A stretch of DNA of 64,000 nucleotides, from assembly GCF_026151205.1 (NCBI RefSeq), contig NC_087072.1:25633799-25697798 (forward strand). The letters are read 5' to 3'. The notes beneath the pieces are model-generated. The model worked only from the letters and a program-made list of their open reading frames with translations. It was not told where the DNA came from and ran no database searches. This DNA is from Bolinopsis microptera. Taxonomy: Eukaryota > Ctenophora > Tentaculata > Lobata > Bolinopsidae. The position numbers and the translations under genes were made by a program. Shown here one piece after another: positions 23,801 through 33,523 of the stretch (within the stretch, counting starts at the first letter, position 1; every line of letters begins with the position of its first letter).

Positions 23801-24461
23801 TTTAGCCACTAAAGTATCTAGAAATGCGGGTATTCTCTACAAACTCAAAGGCTCAGTACCTAACAAAGCACTCAAGTTGATATACAACAGCTTTGTTCAG
23901 TCTCACTTGTACTACTGCTGCACAGTTTGGGGAACAAGATCGCTAAACTCCGTTAAAAGAGTCTTCTCGGCCCAGAAAAAGGGCATTCGCGCTGCAGATA
24001 ACCAATACCACCGCTATTTTTATGACAAAGATCTGAATAGCACACCTTCACACACAAAGGAAATTTTCAATAAACTAGAAGTATTAGCTTTACCGAACGT
24101 GATAGCTAAATGTATATTATGCTTAATGCACAAAGTTTATTCTAACACTGCACCACCAAATATTATAAGAATGTTCACTGTTTCAAACTTAAACGCACCT
24201 AGAAGAGAACCTGAGTTCTTTGCAGTACCATTTAACCGTTTATGTAATTCAGACAAGAGCATTTCTTACATTGGGCCTAAGTTATATAACCAAACAGTCA
24301 ACATTATTAACAAGGACATAAAATATGTCACCACTTGCCTACAAGACAAATTCCTAAATTCATTCAAGTCTACAGTCAACAAGCATGTGCTTACTGCACA
24401 AGCACATAAACCGGATGACAAGGACTGGGACAACTCAAATTTCGTACTTTTAGAAATTTAA
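20850..24461 (+). CDS. LINE ORF2: PHD finger, endonuclease, reverse transcriptase (intact)
   Basis: 1203 aa without a stop. Residues about 10-60 form a PHD-type zinc finger (CKACTK, CSICYMTYHPKC, WSCYSC), and a second cysteine cluster follows at about 88-125. The apurinic-type endonuclease starts at about 205 (SLNVRSLNG), with NET, AGDTNID and SDHLATF as catalytic blocks. The RT starts at about 730: NYRPISLLS, FRAGHSCEHALL, DYSKAFDMVD, GVPQGSILGP and FADDAN. All expected catalytic residues are present, so the protein may be active. Jockey/CR1 group elements with PHD modules are known. Start chosen at the first ATG ahead of the zinc finger. Confidence 0.93.
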   Translation: MVVIRSSKNSCKACTKRLVSHKISITCSICYMTYHPKCAHLTPSDITELTGEWSCYSCISEILPVGAVMPLLPSRPIQIPVSNKREKCHTCTKIGNVRQMTKCCYCDNLSHTRCSAGSTGCKECLRKIFPAYYVSIRQLHMINLSNTIRFNPFNRDHLSNQIGDRDDTDVDLNPWETTSSLLNNCKYYTAKAIKNTKEYELKLFSLNVRSLNGNIEEFRENIDQYTKYDVLCFNETNCNTECLPFQGEELELDGFYPPYVQTPARASNRGGGLVIYVNKKLCELSDINVKSALCCHDNPKIGEFLVAELTLKGHKNALICNIYRSPSGDLNGFLEQLKIFLRNLARHRNKNIILAGDTNIDLLDYGRIDSVTKYVDTLAEHGFAPVISRPTRVTDHSATIIDHIFVNNCHAVTKSGVISESISDHLATFVTIMVDQNRLSCKLQEDTTEMSSRVINDDSIQKFENDISAVDWNLVNNYDSVDEKFEAFDKKYSELYDRNFPIKAKKSKPGRRKNTKPWIQEWLRCACDRKNKLYEDFVTNPTTENDIRYKKMKKFVNKHVDKAKNKYYNAYFTKYSSDSRKQWQMVNNLLNRKKKGKIKINKINYNGSEITDSQQIANSFNDYFCNIAETLKRENGLVCSEGRTIVTETQDSKCQRSMNLEDSSASEIIEIVKGLKIKSTSDMSILPLKKVSNILAPVLSCLVSASLHQGKFPHKLKIAKVVPLHKGGSRAEVSNYRPISLLSCFSKIFEKIMQARLLDHLKTEKILFDSQYGFRAGHSCEHALLEAQNHIHRALEKKQVTALLLLDYSKAFDMVDSSILLRKLEHYGVRGLALSLFHSYLTDREQYVSVNNCKSSHLKLNYGVPQGSILGPILFIIYINDLPQISNLAKHIYFADDANLIISTDTFEQLNALVNEILTLIIDWATNNGLKLNASKTKYMIFTNKKTKDIEIYMGGERLKQSYHEKFLGVIIDTKLNWAHHIRHLATKVSRNAGILYKLKGSVPNKALKLIYNSFVQSHLYYCCTVWGTRSLNSVKRVFSAQKKGIRAADNQYHRYFYDKDLNSTPSHTKEIFNKLEVLALPNVIAKCILCLMHKVYSNTAPPNIIRMFTVSNLNAPRREPEFFAVPFNRLCNSDKSISYIGPKLYNQTVNIINKDIKYVTTCLQDKFLNSFKSTVNKHVLTAQAHKPDDKDWDNSNFVLLEI

Positions 24462-24848
24462 ATAATTTGGTAGAACATACGTTGATCATAATAACGAGCA
24501 ACAAAACTTTAACCTCATAACAAAATATGACTATCTTCGAGCATTTTTTACAATGCTATCGAAACCGCGCAATTTCACTGTCATTTACAACTTTTAAAAG
24601 ATAAAAATATCACCGCGCATTCTTCAGACCCTGTGTCGCTGTTCTAAATTTATGTCAAGAGATAAGAGTTATTTAAAATTCTTAATAGTACTATTTAAAT
24701 TTGCTAATAGCATAATCATATTTTATACATTATTAATACTTTATACATTGTGTGCATATATTTATATTTGATTGTAATTAAAGATTTTAAGGCGTTAGTG
24801 CCGAGTAATGCCTTCGGGTAGTGCTCCTCAATCAATCAATCAATCAAT

Positions 24849-25780
24849 CAACAGATAACAGATCATTTTTACAAAGAAATAGCTACCACCCTCCTCATGT
24901 ATTCAAAAGCGTCCCGTATTCACAACTACTACGAGCAAGAACCATATGCTCAGACGAGAAAGCATTTGATAAAGCAGCTAAAGACATAATTTCGGACCTG
25001 AAGAAAAGTGGCTATGATGAGCAGGAACTTAAGGTTATCCTAGAAAAGGTGAATTTGGTAGATAGGAATGAACGTCTGAAACCTAAGAAAACGGTTGTAG
25101 AGAAAAAGGAGGAAACCTCTACTAATCTGATACTATCTGCCCAATACTGCAAAGAACTAAAAGACCTCAGAATGTTCCTAGAATCTAAGAAACAGACTAT
25201 CGAACACATAATTGGTGAGAACGTATCCATCACTATCGCAAATAGAAGAGGCAGTAACATAAGTGACCAACTCTTCAAACGAAGAAAATTCGCCACTACA
25301 CCAGCAGAATACGTGGAACAGTCTAGAAGAGACAACAACACCTCATCACAAGCATGTAAAAGACCAAGATGCCTGACTTGCAAACTCACGGACAACAACG
25401 CTGATGGGAAATTTATTGTTAACAATCAGATATGTGAACTAGATATGAGTTTAAATTGTAGAGATGAGAATGTTATATACGTAGCTCAATGTAAGTTATG
25501 TTCGAGTGGCTTCTATTTTGGCCAGACATGGCTACCCCTCAATATACGCATGAATAACCACAGAGCAGCTTTCAAACCAGAACATTATAATAAGTCATCA
25601 TTAGCTCTGCACATTCACGATGTGCATTATGAAATGTTAGATGATAAACTTTCTAGTTTTAACTTTGGGAGTATCCGCAAATGCAATAGAGATGACCTGA
25701 ACATGTATGAGGATATGTTTATCGAGAGATTTAAAGCCAGGATAATTGGTTTAAATAGGAGCAAGGTCAGTGGCAATTAA
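24849..25780 (+). pseudogene. Penelope-like element: GIY-YIG endonuclease, right copy
   Basis: This continues the RT frame after the LINE insertion and is identical in its last 243 residues to the left copy. It has the CCHH-like zinc segment, GFYFGQTW and the acidic MYEDMFIERF. It is separated from its RT by the stop at 20004 and by the LINE. Confidence 0.85.
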
Positions 25781-26169
25781 TGTTATCTTTGGTTCAGGTC
25801 ACACCTCACGTTCTTTCACTGGGTGTACGGCTATATTTTCCGCTTCCTAGTTCTCACTTTTGTACTCTGAGTTTACACTTTGGTTTTTTTTTTCTGCCCC
25901 ATGAGTTTGTAACTTTACTATGGATTTTCAGATTAATTAACCGTATGTTTACTAATATGATAATATGACATATTCTTCTGATATCAGTTTATTAAATTTT
26001 TGACTTCTGCTAGGTGACACTCCTGTGGATGGCCCTCAAAGGCCGAAACTAGTTGAGTCTTCAGCAGATCACCCTGGAATACGTCGTATCATTTGTTTGA
26101 TGACACTTAACAATATATAGAATATAGATGCATTGTGCAGATTCACTCTGTGCCTGTCCTGTGCCATCT

Positions 26170-26500
26170 TGTTTAGAGTTCTGTAAAACTGCTGTTACAT
26201 TTGTGCTAGAGTATTTTTAGTATTTACGATCGATATCAGGTGTATATCCCTACATGCTTCCAAAATTTTTAATCTTCAACTTTCTGCACAAAGTACTGGA
26301 ATGTTTTGAAGAAAGAAAAAAAAAGAAAGTGATATAAAAATAAAATCAACGATTTAACTTTAGGAAGGTAAAACTAATTCCCTGGTTTCTTAAGTCAGCT
26401 TTAAAGTCGGCAAATCAAAGTATGTAGCGTCGATACCAAACCGATTATTGAGCGATCATCGCTAAGTAGTTGATTCCTGGGTTGCAGACTGCAGAGTCCT
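26170..26500. repeat. Dispersed repeat, copy 1
   Basis: It is similar to 52498-53000 over its whole length (shared blocks such as GTGCTAGAGTATTTTTAGTA and CGATACCAAACCGATTATTG). The identity of the family is unknown; no coding capacity was seen. Confidence 0.8.
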
Positions 26501-26779
26501 CCTGATTCCTCAGTCTTTGAATGTGGTTTTTGTTCTTGTTCAGTTCTGTCCATATTTCCTCGTGTTATGTTCAAAGTTTTGGAGTGTCATGTTGTCCTCA
26601 AATTATTTGTTTTTTTAACCGTTTTACAACATCAAATTGCGTCGTGTCTATTTGGACTTTGATAACCACTTGTACTCTTGTAGACTGAGATCAGCATTTT
26701 TCTAGAAACTTTTCCTATTCTAGGAGGACTCTGAATGGACTATATCTAACAAATTATGGTTCATACGTACTACCCACAA

Positions 26780-26915
26780 CCCTTGACACCCTCATCATCA
26801 TGTCCTGTGTGATATCTATCAGACGTTTATTGGTTTCTGGAAGGGCGGAATTGAACACCAACGGTAATAGGAGAAGGAATGTGCACGCTTCTACAACAGT
26901 CCTAATCCTTGCCAT
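26780..26915 (-). CDS. Possible orphan first exon of a secreted protein
   Basis: From an ATG at 26915 the frame gives a signal-like start (MARIRTVVEACTFLLLLPLV, then FNSALPETNKRLIDITQDMM). A donor GT follows near 26785. No matching downstream exon was found before the Penelope complex at 26111, so the gene may be broken by it or the exon may be chance. Confidence 0.3.
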
Positions 26916-26994
26916 GATCTTCTTAAATTGCCCCTTAAATTATCCTACGATCATATGAAATGTGGTCAATATCTAAATAGCATATTCTACAATC

Positions 26995-27360
26995 TAGATC
27001 TATAAAACAGAGTACAAGTTACGGGGGGAAGGGGGGGGGGGGAACACGTCATCCTTTTACATCTTCCCATAGTTTCCAATTGTTTTAACAAACAATTAAA
27101 GGTCAACTTGTAGTGATAAATTCTCTCCTATACAAGCTATGGTTAGAGATAATATAAACAATAGAACGACAACATCAGCTTAACGTTGAAGGACCCGATA
27201 GAGACAGAGTGCTGGAGACTAATCCACACTCCACAGTGATCACTTCATCACCCCGTATGTGTTATATTGAACAACATACCGAGCGAACAATGTTCCAGAT
27301 CTATAAAACAGAGTACGAGTTACAGGGGGGGGGGGGACACGTCATCCTTTTACATCTTGC
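26995..27360. repeat. Two direct copies of a 65-bp segment with poly-G runs
   Basis: A segment with ATAAAACAGAGTAC, a G run of 12-14 and ACACGTCATCCTTTTACATC occurs at 26995-27066 and 27297-27358. Nothing coding is recognised between. Confidence 0.75.
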
Positions 27361-27943
27361 TTTAAATACACTTGCCTTCGAGATAGTAGTTGACCAACAA
27401 ACTAGTGTCCCAACTTTTGAGGGGGTCCCAGCCCTAAATTACCTCAACATGCCCAAAATCCCAGAATTTAAGCGCTTTACTTATAGGAAGAGGTTTCCTG
27501 AACTTGTATACAAAAAACCATATATCCATATTTGGGCATACGCACCAAATTTGATAGATTTCAACCTATAAATTGGTCAAATATCAACATTTCTATGAAA
27601 GGTAAGCCTAAACTACATATTATCTGTGAACTATCGCTCAATATCTATTAAAATGTGGATTGTGGAAACTAGTTTGTGGTCAACTACAATCCGAAAACAA
27701 GTTTCACAACAAATTTAGGGTTAATCCCCTTAATCCCCTTCTAGAATATTGCTCAGTATGTTGTTCAATATAACACATACGGCCGTATGGGGTCTCATGA
27801 TATAGTGGATACAGTAGCCACGGCCCAAGTGATTGTTAATGTACAAAGTTTGCGATTGTAATAAACAGACATCTTTCCAAGACGTGCTGATTGGAGCAAC
27901 GGTGTTCTGATCATCAATCACATTTCTTTCTATCCAAAACATT

Positions 27944-28659
27944 ATGTTTCTTTTATTAGTGGTTGTGAGTCTCGCGTCCCTGCATCTTGCAGCAGCAGGT
28001 AATATTTCATCTTTACAATATACTCCACCTGAGGATTCTCTCTACAAAAGAGTCTCTTTCTAGACAAATCTTTGTTCAAAAAACTGATTTGGACAACTTT
28101 TCTAAACACTGGTCGCAACTCGAGCAATGAACCTTAATTGCTTGTAATCTAATATCAATATTAACCAATAACCAGCTCATCTTATTCCTGCATTTCAGCA
28201 GACAACATTTTGTTGGCGACATGTGATGATCAAATGACAGTCTGGATTGACGGAAAGCAAACATACATAAGGGGCCAAGGGGTCTATGACGCTATGGGTT
28301 ATACTAGGGTTAAATCATACACTCAAGTCATTGCCATCAAATGCGTTAACATAGGAAATAGTTATGGGATCATGGCCTCGCTCCAAAGAGGAGATAGATC
28401 AAGGCACATTATTGCGGCCACTGACGAGTCTTGGTCTTGCTCCAATACAGCAGATAATGGGTGGGAGAACCCGGGTTTTGTGCAAGGAGCAAACTGGAAA
28501 CCAGCAACTGTCGTCAACCACCCCAGCTACAATGGCCGTATGAGATCCTCCATTTATTTTGGACCTAATAGAAAAACTATCTGGACTGATAGTGCCGCAG
28601 ATACCACTGTTTACTGCCGACTACAAGGCAAGATTCCTTTTACACTGCCAGGCTTGTAA
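27944..28659 (+). CDS. Secreted protein, unassigned jelly-roll-like domain (two exons)
   Basis: Exon 1 is 27944-27998 and gives a signal peptide (MFLLLVVVSLASLHLAAA). Exon 2 is 28199-28659. The mature protein begins DNILLATCDDQMTVWIDGK and contains VIAIKCVN, GIMASLQ, TDESWSCS, GWENPGF, IYFGPNRKTIW and TTVYCRLQ. This is a single-domain secreted protein of about 170 residues; it resembles a carbohydrate- or ligand-binding beta-sandwich family of marine invertebrates, but I cannot name it. The acceptor is a NAGNAG (CAGCAG), so one residue may vary. The last 28 codons and the stop lie in the first unit of an 84-bp tandem array, so the natural C-terminus may have been changed. Confidence 0.72.
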
Positions 28660-29249
28660 ACTATCTGGACTGATAGTGCCGCAGATACCACTGTTTACTG
28701 CCGACTACAAGGCAAGAATCCTTTTACACTGCCAGGCTTGTAAACTATCTGGACTGATAGTGCCGCAGATACCACTGTTTACTGCCGACTACAAGGCAAG
28801 AATCCTTTTACACTGCCAGGCTTGTAAACTATCTGGACTGATAGTGCCGCAGATACCACTGTTTACTGCCGACTACAAGGCAAGAATCCTTTTACACTGC
28901 CAGGCTTGTAAACTATCTGGACTGATAGTGCCGCAGATACCACTGTTTACTGCCGACTACAAGGCAAGATTCCTTTTACACTGCCAGGCCTGTAAACTAT
29001 CTGGACTGATAGTGCCGCAGATACCACTGTTTACTGCCGACTACAAGGCAAGAATCCTTTTACACTGCCAGGCTTGTAAACTATCTGGACTGATAGTGCC
29101 GCAGATACCACTGTTTACTGCCGACTACAAGGCAAGATTCCTTTTACACTGCCAGGCCTGTAAACTATCTGGACTGATAGTGCCGCAGATACCACTGTTT
29201 ACTGCCGACTACAAGGCAAGAATCCTTTTACACTGCCAGGCTTGTAAAC
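28574..29249. repeat. 84-bp tandem array derived from the last coding exon, 8 copies
   Basis: The unit carries the codons for KTIWTDSAADTTVYCRLQGK and the stop. Copies differ at only two or three positions (AGATTCC/AGAATCC, GGCTTG/GGCCTG). Since 84 is a multiple of 3, a second frame stays open for 243 codons; it has no other support as a gene. Confidence 0.95.
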
Positions 29250-30236
29250 TGAGAACAGGAGAACGTAGGAGTGCTGATAGGACAACATGACGTACTACTA
29301 CTACCAGTGCTGATAGGACCCTCACAACAATGGAAATGGAATGTGAACTATTAGACGGAGCAGACAACATTAGAAATATTACAAATATTAGAAATATGTA
29401 GTAAATCCCAATTTACCGCAGCTGTTTTTTTTAAAACAGTCCCGGTAATGGAAGGAGGTGTCTTTCTTTGTGTTTACACAAAGAAAGCTCAGCGGCTGTT
29501 TAGTGTTTACACTTGAATAGATGGTTTGCGGGAATTGTTATAGACGAATTCTGGTTTTTTTAATGTAGTATTTGTCAGTCACGTGACCCCGTTTTTTTCG
29601 TAAATTCAACTTCAAGATAAAAGCGTATTATTTGTCGTGTTTTCCAATGGTTTTAAACTATTTACAGCACTACAAATCTTGTCAAATCTATTACATTAAT
29701 ATTGAGGACGTTTCAGAAGGAATTGATTTAATGTAGTCCGAGGAGCCCTGACTCTCCTTGCGTCATAAGATTACGTTTCTCTTGTCTCATATATATTATA
29801 ATAAAAAAATAAAACTCGAAAAATGTTTGCAGTGAACATGTTCAAGCAGTGTAGCTCCTTATATGGGTATCACGTGTTTTGTCAAACTTTATCTTCACAA
29901 AAGGAGATATACATACTAAGGTACATAGTGAAGGTATGTATACAGTATAACTTACATTATAAGCTACTAGGAAATATTCTTAGAACATTACTTAGCTGTT
30001 TTTGTTAATATATATAATAGTGTTTTACACCTTTGAGAAAGCTTCCGAGATTGTGTTTGCTTTTTGGTTGATAAGTTGAAAATTTGTTATTGTATTAAAT
30101 TAGTTTAGACAACAGATTATATTAGAAATGCGAAGACGCAATTCCCAAATTTTCTGAAAAAATTATCCGTCCCTCAATCTTGGCGGGTAGATACATGTAC
30201 CCCTTACTTAAACATCACAACACACAGGATGTGCCC
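29250..30236. other. Intergenic, with a 26-bp perfect hairpin
   Basis: 29462-29487 is CTTTCTTTGTGT-TT-ACACAAAGAAAG. A GTCACGTGAC palindrome is at about 29579. An AATAAA at about 29807 might serve the upstream gene. No exon recognised. Confidence 0.5.
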
Positions 30237-30245
30237 ATGTTTGTG

Positions 30246-31349
<1,104 letters not shown>

Positions 31350-31410
31350 TAATCTTTTTAAACGAGTTTTTAAATTATTAATTTTCATTTTAACTGGGAA
31401 ATATTTTTAG

Positions 31411-31915
31411 AAACACAACGAAAACAAAACCGATCAAAATGACGTTAAAACAATCTTTGCACGTACATGTGTGCATTAAAACACCGTTGCTATGGAACCT
31501 TTTGGTTGTTACCTAAATTCCTATTTCTCGTCTAATTTGCACGTGGGCGGTCGTACATACATACATTCTACAGAAACAATTCTCTGAATTATAGTAGAGA
31601 CTAGAAAGCCCGTGGTAACAGGGACGAAGCTAGTAGTATTCTTTGAAAGAAAGTTTTAATCGCATCAAAATATATCCATCTCAACCGAAGATACAGCCGA
31701 TTTAAATATAAAACACTTTAAAACACAACGTAATTACCACAAAACCGATCAAAATGACGTTAAAACAATCTTTGCACGTGCATTTGTGCATTAAAACACC
31801 GTTGCTATGGAACCTTTTGGTTGTTACCTAAATTCCTATTTCTCGTCTAATTTGCACGTGGGCGGTCGTACATACATACATACAACAAAAACAATTCTCT
31901 GAATTATAGTAGAGA
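31411..31915. repeat. Direct repeat of about 190 bp, each copy with an X-box-like site
   Basis: Copies at 31411-31599 and 31721-31915 are over 90 percent identical. Each has GTTGCTATGGAAC (31486-31498, 31801-31813), close to the RFX X-box, and GCACGTGGGCGG. They lie just downstream of PCD; function unknown. Confidence 0.8.
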
Positions 31916-33523
31916 TTATATCCAGGTTGATGCAAATTGATAAAACGGAGTACGACGGAGACTTGAAGTCCTCTATTATCGATCAGCGTGCCTTAAGGAA
32001 TCTCTTAAAATTCAAAGCCGAACCGCATGGAGAACGGCACTATACACATTGATGATTGATCCCAGTTCATTTTGTAACGGAGTTTTATATTAATATATAA
32101 CAGGAAACGATGTAACAGAATCGATATATTTTAATGTTGCCATGGGGTGGCAAGTCCCCATACATCGTGGTCCGGTAGTTTCATTGCGTCCTAATTTTAA
32201 ACTAATTACAACACTACAAATCTATTACATTTATTGAGAAAATTATGTAATGTAATGCGATGGAGGTTCTTTAAGCAGGCAATTCCAGTCCAAACCCTGG
32301 AAACATGACATAAAGGATTTGTTTTACTTGTTGCATGAAAAGCACTAATAAGACTGCTAATTGGTAACATCCCCGATTTTGATCATAAAGAATACTACTT
32401 AACATGTGCATTGTGCACGTTCGAGAACTTATAATAAACATATTATGGCTAGCGAGAACTACTGTCTTGAACACACTAAACTGCTGTTCACTGAATCCGC
32501 ACATGTATCATACATTCAAGTTCTGCCCTAAAAATGAGAAACTTCTTCTGATCCCATTACTGAGATTAGATATGATCCCAACAGAACTTTCTGTTCACCA
32601 AAATTTGGAATGATCTCATCCCTAATAACAATGTATAGTATAAGTATATAACTATTACTATCAGTAAGGCTCAAAAATGCTATTGTCAAAGCCTACTTTG
32701 AGAATGACTCAAATCCGTTTGTCACCAAAAATTACCTTTAACTTACCCAAAAACATAGTTTTCGGGTATTTTACTTTTTCGGTGGGGGGGGGGGGGGGCG
32801 CCAACAGGCAACGTTACGCCACTGGTGGGCTTTGGGCCGGTGGTATCGGTGGGATTAAATTAATCCCACTGGGAAACATGAATGTAAAATCACGCTTATA
32901 AAGCAATGAACTAGCATGTACCAGAATAAAGACCATTTGTATAAATGATGGGTCGGGTCCCCATTTCCAATTTCAAACTAGCATCATTGTTGGTGAAGTT
33001 TTACTGGAGGAAAGATATTGTTTGTTAACGATTAACAAGTTGAGATCCTTTTAGGGTGACATCTAAAGTAAATTGATGTGTAAACCATAAAGATTGGTAT
33101 AACTGTATAAGATATAAGATTAACATAAAGAATCGGTTCATAAAGTTAAATCTCGAAATTATCTTCGAAATTGATCAACATCAGCATATATTAGTTAGTT
33201 CCAATGTTACTGAGGATATAAATTATAAAATAAGTTGCAATATGCGCCTCAACATAATTATCATTTCCCGAAACATATCTGAATGTTAAACGAGGGGGCG
33301 CAAAACTGTTTTAGGGAAATCTTACTTGATAAAATCAAGTTGTAATCAGTTGCAACAAGAACAAGTAATCTGTTTGTAGTGATACTTTTCCAGAAACTTT
33401 ACTATCTGCCATGCTTATAAGTTATTAATGTCACTAATCAGTGATTAGAAAAACATAGGTCAATCATTGGACTTCATGGATTTGGATGCTGTTCAGTTTT
33501 TGATGAGTCAATTTCGCTTGAGC
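31916..33523. other. Intergenic stretch with a poly-G tract
   Basis: No gene recognised apart from the BPI exon relic at 32983-33012. A poly-G run of about 16 lies at 32785-32800. Confidence 0.4.
32983..33012 (-). pseudogene. Relic of BPI-like exon 7 (3' end with decayed donor)
   Basis: The bases match the donor-side end of exon 7 in copies A (7129) and B (39039), including the flanking intron AAACTA. On the minus strand the donor reads GC instead of GT. Only about 30 exon bases remain, which suggests a third BPI-like copy once lay here. Confidence 0.6.

Larger units (their letters stand above)
20166..24848 (+). mobile_element. CR1-type LINE with intact ORF2, flanked by CAACA target duplications
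   Basis: It is inserted in the right Penelope arm. The target duplication CAACA is at 20161-20165 and 24849-24853, and the left arm supplies the empty site. It is 5'-truncated within ORF1, has a full ORF2, about 390 bp of 3' UTR, and ends in AATC repeats. Confidence 0.93.
19282..26111 (+). mobile_element. Penelope-like element, right arm of the head-to-head pair
   Basis: It begins inside the RT and runs to GTTAAGTGTCATC-complement at 26111, with a 4.7-kb LINE at 20166-24848 inside. It includes most of the RT palm. Penelope-like elements often occur as 5'-truncated, partly overlapping inverted copies, and this pair fits that habit. Confidence 0.88.

Noticed and set aside
27209-27571. 120-codon plus-strand frame
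   Set aside because: It spans a poly-G run and a duplicated segment; no signal, domain or splice context supports it.
28559-29290. 243-codon frame of 28-residue repeats as an independent gene
   Set aside because: It starts inside another coding exon and exists only because the repeat unit is 84 bp.
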